Shown: positions 35,137 to 43,024 of the stretch, piece after piece | How the letters are laid out: each line of letters opens with the position of its first letter | Numbering within the stretch: position 1 is the stretch's first letter | Assembly: GCA_029240245.1 (NCBI GenBank) | Contig: JARBTJ010000015.1 | Location: 25,934-89,933 of the forward strand | DNA from: Herbinix sp. | GTDB taxonomy: Bacteria > Bacillota > Clostridia > Lachnospirales > Lachnospiraceae | Direction of reading: 5' to 3' | DNA: 64,000 nucleotides | Made by a program: the position numbers and the translations under genes | Notes under the pieces: model-generated | The model's input: the letters and a program-made list of their open reading frames with translations, nothing else | Databases searched by the model: none | Told to the model about the DNA's origin: nothing

Positions 35137-36000
35137 TTAAATTGGCTCTGAGTTATTCATGCGGTATCTTGCAGGTGTAATTCCTTTCTGCTGTTTGAAG
35201 GTTTTGATAAAATAACTTAGATCGTTAAAGCCACAATTAAAAGAGATATCAGTGATGGAGGTATCAGTACTCGTAAGAAGGAAGCAGGCACGTTCAATTC
35301 GGTAGTAATTAAGATAACTCATAGGACTTTTATGGGTCATCTGCATAAAGAACTGACAGAAGTATTTGGGTGACATCCCAGCAGCCTTGGATAACTGGCT
35401 TAAGGATAGCTGTGTGGCATAGGAATTTTCAATTAGTTCAAATACCTGCTTTAATTGAAGAATCCGTTTGTGATTCTGGGGAGTCTGCAGGGTATCGGTA
35501 ATAAAGTGATTGCTCCCTAACAGTACGCCGAGCAGTTCATAAAGGCAGCCATAGGTGATGAGCTGATAACCGTGTTTCTTTTCCTCCAGGATATCAAATA
35601 AGCGCCATACGGTCTGGTGAAATTCTGTGGATTCCAGTGGGAAGTATTCCTTGAACAGAATGGTCTGATTTAAAATTGCTTGGATAAATTTATTACAGAT
35701 GCTATCCTTCTTGGCAAGCATATTCATATCAAAAACGATGCATTCATAAATACAGTTTTCCGGGATACCGGCATGCAATATGCCGCTGTTAATGAAGATA
35801 ATATCCCCTTCTTTTGCAAGTAACTCTTTCTCGTCTAAGGAAACCGCCAAATCCCCCTCTAAAATACGAATAATTTCATATTCCATATGCCAATGATAGG
35901 GCATCTCATAGCGAGGATGCTGGCTGTTCACATGATAGAATTCTATTGGAAAATCGAAGGTTCCGCGAATTTTACTCTCATTATATTCAATGTATTGCAT
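35137..36000 (-). CDS. AraC-family transcriptional regulator with cupin sensor
   Basis: The 287-residue protein has an N-terminal cupin-like sensor (YHVNSQHPRYEMPYHWHMEYE, then EGDIIFINSGILHAG) and a C-terminal pair of helix-turn-helix motifs (LSLSQLSKAAGMSPKYFCQFF; TSITDISFNCGFNDLSYF, FKQQKGITPARYR). GAGGTGA precedes the ATG. It lies convergent to lacZ and divergent from fucI, so it is a candidate activator of the fucose genes, of lacZ, or both. The ligand is unknown. Confidence 0.88.
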   Translation of the reverse strand: MQYIEYNESKIRGTFDFPIEFYHVNSQHPRYEMPYHWHMEYEIIRILEGDLAVSLDEKELLAKEGDIIFINSGILHAGIPENCIYECIVFDMNMLAKKDSICNKFIQAILNQTILFKEYFPLESTEFHQTVWRLFDILEEKKHGYQLITYGCLYELLGVLLGSNHFITDTLQTPQNHKRILQLKQVFELIENSYATQLSLSQLSKAAGMSPKYFCQFFMQMTHKSPMSYLNYYRIERACFLLTSTDTSITDISFNCGFNDLSYFIKTFKQQKGITPARYRMNNSEPI

Positions 36001-36127
36001 AGGTCACCTCATTGTTAAGGAATCTGAATATTGTTATATTTTTAGCCATTATAACACAAGTATTCCCAAAACTTCAATAGTATACTGAAAGTGATTATAA
36101 GGGCCAACCCTTATTATAAAATAATAT

Positions 36128-36277
36128 AGGTGATTGCAAAACGATATAGTTTTTGCTATTGCGCACACAACACATACTATTCCTCCACTTAAGCGTTTAC
36201 TACGGGCTTAACTTCCGCTCCGGAGTAGTATATGTTGTGTGCGCAATTAATACAGGTTTTGAGTTTCGCAATCGCCT
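36128..36277. mobile_element. MITE-like 150-bp element with 14-bp target duplication upstream of fucI
   Basis: The element starts AGGTGATTGCAAAAC and ends GTTTCGCAATCGCCT (13 of 15 terminal bases inverted-complementary). Nested arms TTGCGCACACAACA and TGTTGTGTGCGCAA make a long hairpin. Perfect 14-bp direct repeats TTATAAAATAATAT flank it at 36114-36127 and 36278-36291, the signature of a transposition event. It encodes no protein. A 150-base relative is at 39672 and a deleted one at 29699. It sits directly before the fucI ribosome site, within the 5' leader or promoter zone. Confidence 0.88.
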
Positions 36278-36308
36278 TTATAAAATAATATTTATGGAGG
36301 TAATTATT

Positions 36309-38102
36309 ATGGCAAAGAGCAGATTAATTGGTGACTATTCGGTTATCGGAATCAGACCGACGATTGACGGACGCAGAGGAGTTCTTGGTGTCAGAGAATC
36401 CTTAGAAGTGCAGACAATGAATATGGCAAAAGCGGCAGCAGAGCTATTTACAAAGAACCTGAGATATTCCAACGGAGAGCCGGTAAAGGTAGTGATTGCC
36501 GACACTACCATCGGACGTGTAGCTGAAGCAGCTGCCTGTGCGGACAAATTTAGGAAAGCAGGAGTGGATATTACCCTAACCGTAACTCCTTGCTGGTGCT
36601 ACGGTTCCGAGACCATGGATATGGACCCGATGACAATTAAGGGTGTATGGGGCTTTAACGGAACAGAACGACCGGGAGCAGTTTATCTGGCTGCTGTACT
36701 TGCAGGTCATGCCCAGAAGGGGCTACCTGCCTTTGGCATCTATGGACATGATGTTCAGAATGCAGATGACACCTCCATACCTGAGGATGTGAAGGAAAAA
36801 CTATTACGTTTTGGCCGTAGTGCAGTTGCTGTAGCAACCATGAGAGGAAAATCTTATCTGCAAATCGGTTCCATCTGTATGGGTATCGCAGGCTCCATTA
36901 TCAGTCCGGAATTCTTTGAGGAATATCTTGGAATGCGTGTTGAGTCTGTAGATGAGGTAGAGATTATCCGCAGAATGACCGAAGAGATTTACGATAAAGA
37001 TGAATTCGAAAAAGCATATGCATGGACGAAAGCAAATTGTCCCGAAGGCTTTGACAAAAATCCTATAAGTCTTCAGAAGACATCGGAGCAAAAAGAAGAA
37101 GAGTGGAAATTTGTTGTTAAAATGATGTGTATTATCAAGGATTTATTTAACGGTAATTCCAATCTTCCTGATTATGCAGAAGAGGAAAAGGTGGGACATA
37201 ATGCAATTGTTGGCGGTTTTCAGGGTCAGCGTCAGTGGACGGACTTTTATCCGAACTGTGATTTCCCGGAATCAATGTTAAATTCCTCCTTTGACTGGGA
37301 AGGTGCAAGAGAACCGTATGTCTTAGCAACTGAGAATGATACCTTAAACGGAGCTACTATGTTATTCGGTAAATTACTGACCAATACCGCTCAGATCTTC
37401 GCAGACGTAAGAACCTACTGGAGCCCTGAGGCGGTTAAGATGGCTACCGGCTATGATTTAGAGGGAATTGCGAAGGAATCCAAAGGCTTCATTCATTTAA
37501 TCAATTCCGGTGCTGCCTGTATCGATGCCTGTGGTGAAGTAAAAGATGAGAACGGAAACGGTGTGATCAAACCTTTCTGGGAAATGACTGAGGCTGACCA
37601 GAAATCCTGCTTGGATGCAACCACTTGGAATGCAGCAGATACAGGATATTTCCGCGGAGGTGGCTACTCCTCCAGATTTGTAACCAGAAGCGAGATGCCG
37701 GTTACCATGATGCGTATCAATCTGGTGAAAGGAATTGGCCCTGTGATGCAGCTGGTAGAAGGCTATACGGTTAATCTGCCTGAGGAAGTATCGGATCAAT
37801 TATGGAAGAGAACAGACTATACTTGGCCTTGCACCTGGTTTGCTCCAAGACTTACCGGCGAAGGTGCATTTAAATCCGCATATGACGTTATGAATAATTG
37901 GGGCGCTAACCATGGTGCCATCAGTTACGGACATATCGGAGCCGATGTGATTACGCTTTGCTCTATGTTAAGAATTCCTGTTTGCATGCACAATGTTCCG
38001 GAGGAAAAGGTTTTCCGTCCGGCTTGCTGGAATGCTTATGGAATGGATAAAGAAGGACAGGATTACAGAGCATGTGTAGCTTACGGACCACTTTATAAAT
38101 AA
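36309..38102 (+). CDS. fucI: L-fucose isomerase
   Basis: The 597-residue protein matches FucI length and features: start [81 protein letters not shown] and the C-terminal [19 protein letters not shown]. It converts L-fucose to L-fuculose using a divalent metal. The start is the ATG at 36309 behind TGGAGG; the open frame upstream runs through the inverted-repeat element and is not coding. It is the first gene of fucI-fucK, 14 bases from the kinase gene. Confidence 0.95.
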   Translation: MAKSRLIGDYSVIGIRPTIDGRRGVLGVRESLEVQTMNMAKAAAELFTKNLRYSNGEPVKVVIADTTIGRVAEAAACADKFRKAGVDITLTVTPCWCYGSETMDMDPMTIKGVWGFNGTERPGAVYLAAVLAGHAQKGLPAFGIYGHDVQNADDTSIPEDVKEKLLRFGRSAVAVATMRGKSYLQIGSICMGIAGSIISPEFFEEYLGMRVESVDEVEIIRRMTEEIYDKDEFEKAYAWTKANCPEGFDKNPISLQKTSEQKEEEWKFVVKMMCIIKDLFNGNSNLPDYAEEEKVGHNAIVGGFQGQRQWTDFYPNCDFPESMLNSSFDWEGAREPYVLATENDTLNGATMLFGKLLTNTAQIFADVRTYWSPEAVKMATGYDLEGIAKESKGFIHLINSGAACIDACGEVKDENGNGVIKPFWEMTEADQKSCLDATTWNAADTGYFRGGGYSSRFVTRSEMPVTMMRINLVKGIGPVMQLVEGYTVNLPEEVSDQLWKRTDYTWPCTWFAPRLTGEGAFKSAYDVMNNWGANHGAISYGHIGADVITLCSMLRIPVCMHNVPEEKVFRPACWNAYGMDKEGQDYRACVAYGPLYK

Positions 38103-38116
38103 AGGGCGGTGTCACA

Positions 38117-39586
38117 GTGAAGAAAGTAATAGCGTTTGATTTTGGTGCCTCCGGCGGAAGAGCAATGTTAGGCACATTGAACGGAACCACCATTGAAATT
38201 AAAGAAATACACCGTTTTTCCAATGACCCGGTAATCTTAAAGGATACTATGTTCTGGGATTTCCTTCGTTTATTTCATGAGATCAAACAAGGCCTAATCA
38301 AAGCAAAGAAGGAATCAGACTTTGATAGTATCGGTATTGATACCTGGGGTGTGGATTTTGGGCTTTTAGATGGAAATGGGCAGTTATTGGAAAATCCCGT
38401 TCATTACAGGGACAGCCGGACCAAGGGAAAGTTAGAAGAGAGCTTCCTTCGTTTACCGAAGGAAGAATTCTATCAGATTACCGGAAATCAGTTTATGGAA
38501 ATCAATACGGCTTTTCAGTTATTTGCTTTGGCAGAGCAAAAACCGGAGTTACTACAGCGTGCAGAAACTATGTTACTGATGCCGGATTTATTCAATTATT
38601 TCCTTACGGGTGTGAAAGCCTCTGAGATATCCATTGCCTCAACCACACAGCTGTTGGAAATGAAGAAAGGTACCTGGTCGAATAGAGTGCTAACCGCACT
38701 TGGCATTCCCGAACGAATATTTACACCAATCGTGGCTAGCGGAACGAAAATAGGAGCATTGTCGGATCGAATCTGTGAAGAGCTGGATTTACATAAATGT
38801 GATGTCATAGCAGTTGCAGGTCACGATACGCAAAGTGCGATGGTAGCGGTTCCAACGCAGGAGGAGCATTTTATCTATATCAGTTGTGGAACCTGGTCCT
38901 TGTTAGGTACCGAATTATCAGCACCGCTTATTGATGAAAGATCGAATTATTATAATATCACCAACGAGATTGGTTTTGACGGCAAGACCTCATTACTTAA
39001 GAATATCACCGGATTATGGCTCATTCAGGAAAGCCGTCGGCAGTGGATGAGAGAGGGCACGGAATACAGTTTCGGTGAATTGGAGAAGCTTGCGAAGGAA
39101 GCGAAACCTCTCCAATGCTTTATCGATCCGGATGCATCCGAATTTGGACCGGCAGGAAATATGCCAAAGCGGATTAAAGAATATTGCAATCGTACCGGAC
39201 AGGTGGTGCCACAGACAATCGGAGAAATCGTCCGTTGTATCGATGAAAGTCTTGCTCTTAAATATCGTTTTGCCGTGGAGGAAATCTGTGATTGTACTGG
39301 AATACAATACAACAGTATCCATATGGTGGGTGGCGGTATCCAAAGTCAGCTGTTATGTAAGTTTACTGCGAATGCCTGTGGCCGCAGAGTCGTTGCGGGG
39401 CCGGTAGAAGCGACGGTACTTGGTAATATCGCAGTTCAACTGATAGCTCTGGGTGAGATAAAAGATATCAAGGAAGCGAGAGCCATTATCGCTAATTCGC
39501 CGGATATTATAAGTCATGAACCTGAAGATCAGGTCGAATGGGCAGAGGCTTACAATCGTTATAAAGAGGTATTAAACAGGTATTAA
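38117..39586 (+). CDS. L-fuculokinase, RhaB-like FGGY-family sugar kinase
   Basis: This 489-residue FGGY-family kinase starts VIAFDFGASGGRAMLG, has SIGIDTWGVDFGLLD and HYRDSRTKG, and carries the ATP-site motifs ISCGTWSLLGTE and HMVGGGIQSQLLCKFTANACGR. The 'DFGASGGR...WGVDFGLLD' layout is that of rhamnulokinase RhaB rather than E. coli FucK, but linkage to fucI and fucU argues it phosphorylates L-fuculose. It may also take L-rhamnulose. A GTG start follows GGGCGG by a suitable distance. Confidence 0.82.
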   Translation: MKKVIAFDFGASGGRAMLGTLNGTTIEIKEIHRFSNDPVILKDTMFWDFLRLFHEIKQGLIKAKKESDFDSIGIDTWGVDFGLLDGNGQLLENPVHYRDSRTKGKLEESFLRLPKEEFYQITGNQFMEINTAFQLFALAEQKPELLQRAETMLLMPDLFNYFLTGVKASEISIASTTQLLEMKKGTWSNRVLTALGIPERIFTPIVASGTKIGALSDRICEELDLHKCDVIAVAGHDTQSAMVAVPTQEEHFIYISCGTWSLLGTELSAPLIDERSNYYNITNEIGFDGKTSLLKNITGLWLIQESRRQWMREGTEYSFGELEKLAKEAKPLQCFIDPDASEFGPAGNMPKRIKEYCNRTGQVVPQTIGEIVRCIDESLALKYRFAVEEICDCTGIQYNSIHMVGGGIQSQLLCKFTANACGRRVVAGPVEATVLGNIAVQLIALGEIKDIKEARAIIANSPDIISHEPEDQVEWAEAYNRYKEVLNRY

Positions 39587-39671
39587 ACAGATAAGTTTCA
39601 TATTCCACTGGATAAGAAGAACGGTTTATATTACAAAATGGGTGGTCTCCTCCAACTTTAATGAAATGTTA

Positions 39672-39821
39672 AGGCGTCTGCGAAACAATATAGTTTTTGC
39701 TATTGTACACATAACACATACTATTCCTCCGCTCCAGCGCTTCCTATGGGCTTAACTTCCGCTCCGGAGTAGTATATGCTGTGTGTGCAATTAATACAGA
39801 ATATGAGCTTCGCAAACACCT
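39672..39821. mobile_element. MITE-like 150-bp element, copy between fucK and fucU
   Basis: It has exactly the same length as the copy at 36128 and is clearly homologous through its whole extent (for example ACACATACTATTCCTCC and CTTCCGCTCCGGAGTAGTAT in both). It begins AGGCGTCTGCGAAAC and ends GCTTCGCAAACACCT. Differences are scattered, so the two copies are not recent twins. No coding capacity. Confidence 0.85.
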
Positions 39822-39828
39822 ATAATGA

Positions 39829-39861
39829 TTAAAGTGTCAAAAGCACCTTTTGACACTTTAA
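39829..39861. terminator. Perfect hairpin downstream of the inserted element
   Basis: TTAAAGTGTCAAAAG (39829-39843) and CTTTTGACACTTTAA (39847-39861) form a 15-bp stem with a 3-base loop. It has no T-run, but it is symmetric and could stop transcription both ways. The word GCTTTTGACACT recurs at 41581, next to another hairpin. The remaining spacer to fucU (39892-40126) holds no gene. Confidence 0.7.
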
Positions 39862-40126
39862 CCCTATAATGAAATGTTGATTTGGAGGAGACAGGTCCAT
39901 CTTGAATAATATTTTCGGTCGAGATGATCGTTTGGTAGGTAATACAAGGTACTAGTAATGGAAGGAAAAATTAATTGAAAAAAGTTTGTATGTAATAGGT
40001 CATAATCATACAAATGAATTATCAATATTGATGTTTTAAATGTGAACCGTGCTTATAAAAATATCCAATAATTGATTGTAAGCGACAAAGTAGATGAATG
40101 AAATCATATCGTAAGGAGGATTTGAC

Positions 40127-40582
40127 ATGTTAAAAGGAATTCCTGCTATATTATCACCGGAGCTTCTCAAGGTATTATGCGAGATGGGACATAGTGACCG
40201 TCTAGTGATTGCTGATGGTAACTTCCCGGCAGAAACCATGGGTAAAAATGCCATTGTGATCCGATGTGACGGACATGGTGTTCCGGAAATCTTAGAAGCA
40301 ATTCTAAAGGTATTTCCACTCGATACCTATACGGACAAACCCGTAAAATTAATGGAGGTTGTGCCAGGAGATACGGTAGAGACTCCGATTTGGGATACCT
40401 ATAAGGATATTATCAAAAAATATGATACACGTGGTGATGAGGCAGTCGGAGGTCTGGAACGTTTCTGCTTTTATGAAGAAACCAAAACTGCATATGCTAT
40501 CATCGCAACCAGTGAAAAGGCGCTTTATGCCAATATTATGCTGCAAAAGGGTGTTGTGGTGGAATTTGAGAATACTATTTAG
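40127..40582 (+). CDS. fucU: L-fucose mutarotase
   Basis: This 151-residue RbsD/FucU-family protein starts MLKGIPAILSPELLKVLCEMGHSDRL; His22 in the GHSD motif is the family's catalytic histidine, followed by IADGNFP. The C-terminal ETKTAYAIIATSEKALYANI is also typical. It speeds alpha/beta exchange of L-fucose before isomerisation. AAGGAGGA precedes the ATG. It is separated from fucK by the inserted element and hairpins, so it probably has its own promoter in 39892-40112. Confidence 0.93.
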   Translation: MLKGIPAILSPELLKVLCEMGHSDRLVIADGNFPAETMGKNAIVIRCDGHGVPEILEAILKVFPLDTYTDKPVKLMEVVPGDTVETPIWDTYKDIIKKYDTRGDEAVGGLERFCFYEETKTAYAIIATSEKALYANIMLQKGVVVEFENTI

Positions 40583-40616
40583 AGTAATCAAAGTAGTCTA
40601 TCTCATAATCCTGCCA

Positions 40617-41408
40617 TTATTTTAGTCTAAGAACCCAGATGAGGTTTTTGTCAGAGGCAGGTGTTCTATTATAATCACCATAAACATTTATAATTTCGTA
40701 CCCACAGAGTTCAATTAAATACTCCATCTCCATCTTAGTGGTCTGTCGCATTTTTAATGGCCGTATTCGTGTATCGATTATAGTTCCGTTATCATCCAAA
40801 GTCTCGAATTTCCAGTTACCAGACATGAGTTGGGTTAAGGGATCATAAGTTATCGCATTATAGAGACGTTCGCATTTTCCTTGATAATTGGTGTACTCTA
40901 ACCTAAGGGTATAATCATCTACCGTAGTATTCATTTGTTCAAATTGAAGGCTTACGTTTGGCACGAAGGTATTAAGGGTCAATATTCCCTCAGGTAACAG
41001 ATGCTCTCGAATACACATCAATGCTTTCCTCTGTAGTTCTGGAGTAGTAAGGTGCATAAAGCCACTCCTTGCAATGATTGCCAATGAAAATTTACGGTCA
41101 AAACGGAAGTTAGTCATATCAGCAGAATAAATCTGCAACTTTAATCCCAACTTTTCCGCTTTTTTCTTTGCCACATTTGCCATTGCCTCAGATAAATCAA
41201 AGCCGCTGATGTCATGACCGTTCTCTGCCAAATGAAGTAGAACTGCACCGGTACCGCAGGCAATATCAATAATACCTTCCTTTCCGTATTCATTGGCTAA
41301 TCCCAGATAAAATGCTTTAAAATCTTCCGGATTGGCATTTCCGGAATACATGACGGAGAGATAGTGATCATAATTCATCGCCACGTCCTCATAATCGTGT
41401 AAATCCAT
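40617..41408 (-). CDS. Class I SAM-dependent methyltransferase
   Basis: The 263-residue protein shows GIIDIACGTGAVLLHLAENG (SAM motif I), ISGFDLSEAM (motif II) and LQIYSADMTNF (motif III). The C-terminal half (GNWKFETLDDNGTIIDT, RQTTKMEMEYLIELCGYE) is shared by small-molecule methyltransferases of the UbiE/SmtA kind. The acceptor is unknown. GTGAGGA precedes the ATG. It lies downstream of an intact T-box leader on the same strand, about 210 bases after its terminator, and could be under that control. Confidence 0.8.
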   Translation of the reverse strand: MDLHDYEDVAMNYDHYLSVMYSGNANPEDFKAFYLGLANEYGKEGIIDIACGTGAVLLHLAENGHDISGFDLSEAMANVAKKKAEKLGLKLQIYSADMTNFRFDRKFSLAIIARSGFMHLTTPELQRKALMCIREHLLPEGILTLNTFVPNVSLQFEQMNTTVDDYTLRLEYTNYQGKCERLYNAITYDPLTQLMSGNWKFETLDDNGTIIDTRIRPLKMRQTTKMEMEYLIELCGYEIINVYGDYNRTPASDKNLIWVLRLK

Positions 41409-41566
41409 AAAAAGTCCTCACTTTCTAATAATGTTAGGCAATTGTGAATTTATATTACATTTACTATTGCACGTTGAACAAAAGGTGCTAAGTACATTTC
41501 CAGTTATAATATATTGATATGCAAGCATAGAAATGGCATAAAGAAAGTGCATTATATCGTAGCCGG

Positions 41567-41585
41567 AAAGCACCGAAGGTGCTTT
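41567..41585. terminator. Small perfect hairpin between T-box and methyltransferase gene
   Basis: AAAGCACC (41567-41574) and GGTGCTTT (41578-41585) pair across a 3-base loop. The adjoining TTTTGACACTG resembles the hairpin at 39829, suggesting a short mobile or duplicated hairpin motif. Confidence 0.5.
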
Positions 41586-41619
41586 TGACACTGTTAACTT
41601 AAAAATAATATATTCAATA

Positions 41620-41870
41620 AAAAAGCACCCTTAGGCATAAATATCCATGCCCAAGGGTGCATACTATATGAGAATGCACGGTTCCACCTTGAATTTTTAC
41701 TTCAGGTTCCAACAAACCTTATTCTTTAACGCAGAAATACGGCACTACTTATTTCATAGTACAACTCAGGAGTGGTTTTCCCTAATATCTAACATAAAGA
41801 ACTTCCACCAAATGTTCTTATCTCTGGATGTTTAAGATTAGGTACTCGTTCCATCATAGTTCTTTCTTAA
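41620..41870 (-). promoter_or_regulatory. T-box riboswitch leader with terminator, orphan (predicted threonine-type)
   Basis: Read on the minus strand, AAGGTGGAACCGTGC (complement of 41676-41690) is the T-box core. It is followed by a terminator whose arms GCACCCTTGGGCAT and ATGCCTAAGGGTGC (complement of 41660-41625) are followed by TTTTTTATT. Upstream, a Stem I-like fold has an AGTA bulge region and arms CCTAATCTTAAACA / TGTTAGATATTAGG. The specifier loop reads GGAAA-ACC-A (ACC at 41774-41776), matching the GGAAA-AGA-G layout of the argS leader in this window, so threonine is the best guess. The next gene on this strand is a methyltransferase, not an amino-acid gene. Confidence 0.8.
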
Positions 41871-41879
41871 TTGAAAACA

Positions 41880-41908
41880 ACTATAACATTAATTTACAGA
41901 TATGTCAA
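41880..41908 (-). promoter_or_regulatory. Promoter of the T-box leader
   Basis: On the minus strand TTGACA (complement of 41903-41908) and TATAGT (complement of 41880-41885) are exactly 17 bases apart, a near-consensus promoter reading into the T-box. Confidence 0.8.
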
Positions 41909-41912
41909 CTTC

Positions 41913-42045
41913 TGCTGCAATATTACATGATATAAATATGCTGCAATATTACATGATATAAATATGCTGCAATATTACATGATATAAATATGCTGCAATA
42001 TTACATGATATTGATATATAAATATGCTGCAATATTGATATGATA
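41913..42045. repeat. 26-bp tandem repeat, about five copies
   Basis: The unit starts TGCTGCAATATTACATGATA and is repeated at 41913, 41939, 41965 and 41991 almost identically. A further partial copy lies at 42025 after an 8-base insertion. It abuts the -35 box of the T-box promoter. The near-identity of units suggests recent expansion. Confidence 0.88.
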
Positions 42046-42112
42046 AAGATGTTTCATTTATCAACATTTACAAAGTTAATATGGATAGCTATAATAAAGC
42101 ATAAGGGGAGAT

Positions 42113-42361
42113 GTGAGTGCTTTTGTTAAGAAATTTATAGAAAGCAACATCCGCTTAGAACAGGAAAAGTATAAGGAAATTTCTTTTTTTATGGGACCTA
42201 TATCATCAATCATGATAGGAGTATCTGCTATGTTCATACCAAAAATCACAGTTAAAAAAATCGATGCTGAGTATAATGTTAGGTTTGTCAGTGAATTACT
42301 TTCATCGGAATTCAATCAAAATAATACTCTGAACTTAAAGATAAAATTCACTCGAAAATGA
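42113..42361 (+). CDS. Small hypothetical protein with one hydrophobic segment
   Basis: This 82-residue protein starts at GTG with AAGGGGAG just upstream (short spacing). Residues about 24-43 (ISFFMGPISSIMIGVSAMFI) are hydrophobic; the remainder is charged. I do not recognise the family. It overlaps the next gene by four bases (ATGA), so the two are translationally coupled and probably work together. The very close ribosome site makes the start uncertain. Confidence 0.5.
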   Translation: MSAFVKKFIESNIRLEQEKYKEISFFMGPISSIMIGVSAMFIPKITVKKIDAEYNVRFVSELLSSEFNQNNTLNLKIKFTRK

Positions 42362-42975
42362 CTCATCACGAAATATATCATGAGGTTGATATTGTAGTAA
42401 AAAATCGGTTGCTTCGAGATTCAGATGAAATCAATCAACGTGTTGTACATTTACAAGAAGTGTTGAATCATATCTATTATCCTACCATGGAACAAATGTT
42501 AAAACTATTTGAATTAAAATGGGATGATAGAGAAAGTGAGATAGTATGTTTTCTGGGCTGCTGTCCGGTATTTCCAAGGAACGTAATTACCAAAGAATAT
42601 TACGTAAATCACAACACGGTTGATGATAAGCTTATAAAAGCCAGTATTCATGAACTCAATCATTTTGTATTATTTGAAAAATGGAAGTCAATGCATGGCT
42701 ACGATAGGGCAACAGAACCGATACACCCTGAGCCCTTATGGTTTTTGGAAGAAATAGCGATAGACCCCACGCTAAATGAAGAGTTAATGCAAAAAGTGGC
42801 ACCTTATCCACAAACGGCCTATCAGCAATTTTATGAACAGACAATTGACGGAATGTCAGTTATGGATCAAATTAAAAAAATCTATATCATAAGAGAGAAC
42901 ATGGCAGATTTTCTAGATAAGGCACATATGTATATTACGAGCAATATTGATGAAATTGTTCATAAATGCGGGTGA
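42358..42975 (+). CDS. Putative zinc-dependent peptidase-like protein
   Basis: The 205-residue protein contains KASIHELNHFVLFEKW, an HExxH-like motif (HELNH), and WFLEEIAIDPTLNE about 38 residues later, which could supply the third metal ligand (Glu). This spacing resembles small gluzincin-type peptidases. It has no signal peptide. It is coupled by a four-base overlap to the small membrane-type protein upstream, suggesting a two-gene unit. The substrate is unknown, and the peptidase call is based on motif geometry alone. Confidence 0.5.
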   Translation: MTHHEIYHEVDIVVKNRLLRDSDEINQRVVHLQEVLNHIYYPTMEQMLKLFELKWDDRESEIVCFLGCCPVFPRNVITKEYYVNHNTVDDKLIKASIHELNHFVLFEKWKSMHGYDRATEPIHPEPLWFLEEIAIDPTLNEELMQKVAPYPQTAYQQFYEQTIDGMSVMDQIKKIYIIRENMADFLDKAHMYITSNIDEIVHKCG

Positions 42976-43024
42976 TGCTATTCAGTTTCTAAAAAAATAA
43001 AGCTGTAGTATATTATACAGACGA

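Larger units (their letters stand above)
39646..39891 (+). terminator. Ancestral fucK terminator, split by an inserted element
   Basis: TCTCCTCCAA (39646-39655) and TTGGAGGAGA (39882-39891) are perfectly complementary but now lie 226 bases apart. The intervening DNA contains the 150-bp element and a second hairpin, bounded by a 12-bp direct repeat TAATGAAATGTT (39659-39670 and 39867-39878). Removing one repeat copy plus the intervening DNA restores a compact stem with a loop of about 19 bases. This reading is inference from the geometry. Confidence 0.5.
41409..42112. other. Long spacer holding a T-box leader, its promoter and tandem repeats
   Basis: No protein gene is evident in these 704 bases. 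From left to right they hold the methyltransferase leader zone (41409-41566), the hairpin at 41567, the minus-strand T-box with terminator (41620-41870), its promoter (41880-41908) and a 26-bp tandem repeat (41913-42045), each described separately. Confidence 0.7.

Noticed and set aside
36153..36308. N-terminal extension of fucI by 52 residues
   Set aside because: It translates the palindromic 150-bp element. The ATG at 36309 has TGGAGG upstream and matches the expected FucI start and length.
41647..41835. Plus-strand frame of 62 residues
   Set aside because: It runs antisense through the T-box leader; structure there is explained by the riboswitch.
41913..42045. CRISPR-like appearance of regularly spaced 26-bp units
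   Set aside because: The units are contiguous with no unique spacers, and there are no cas genes: a plain tandem repeat.
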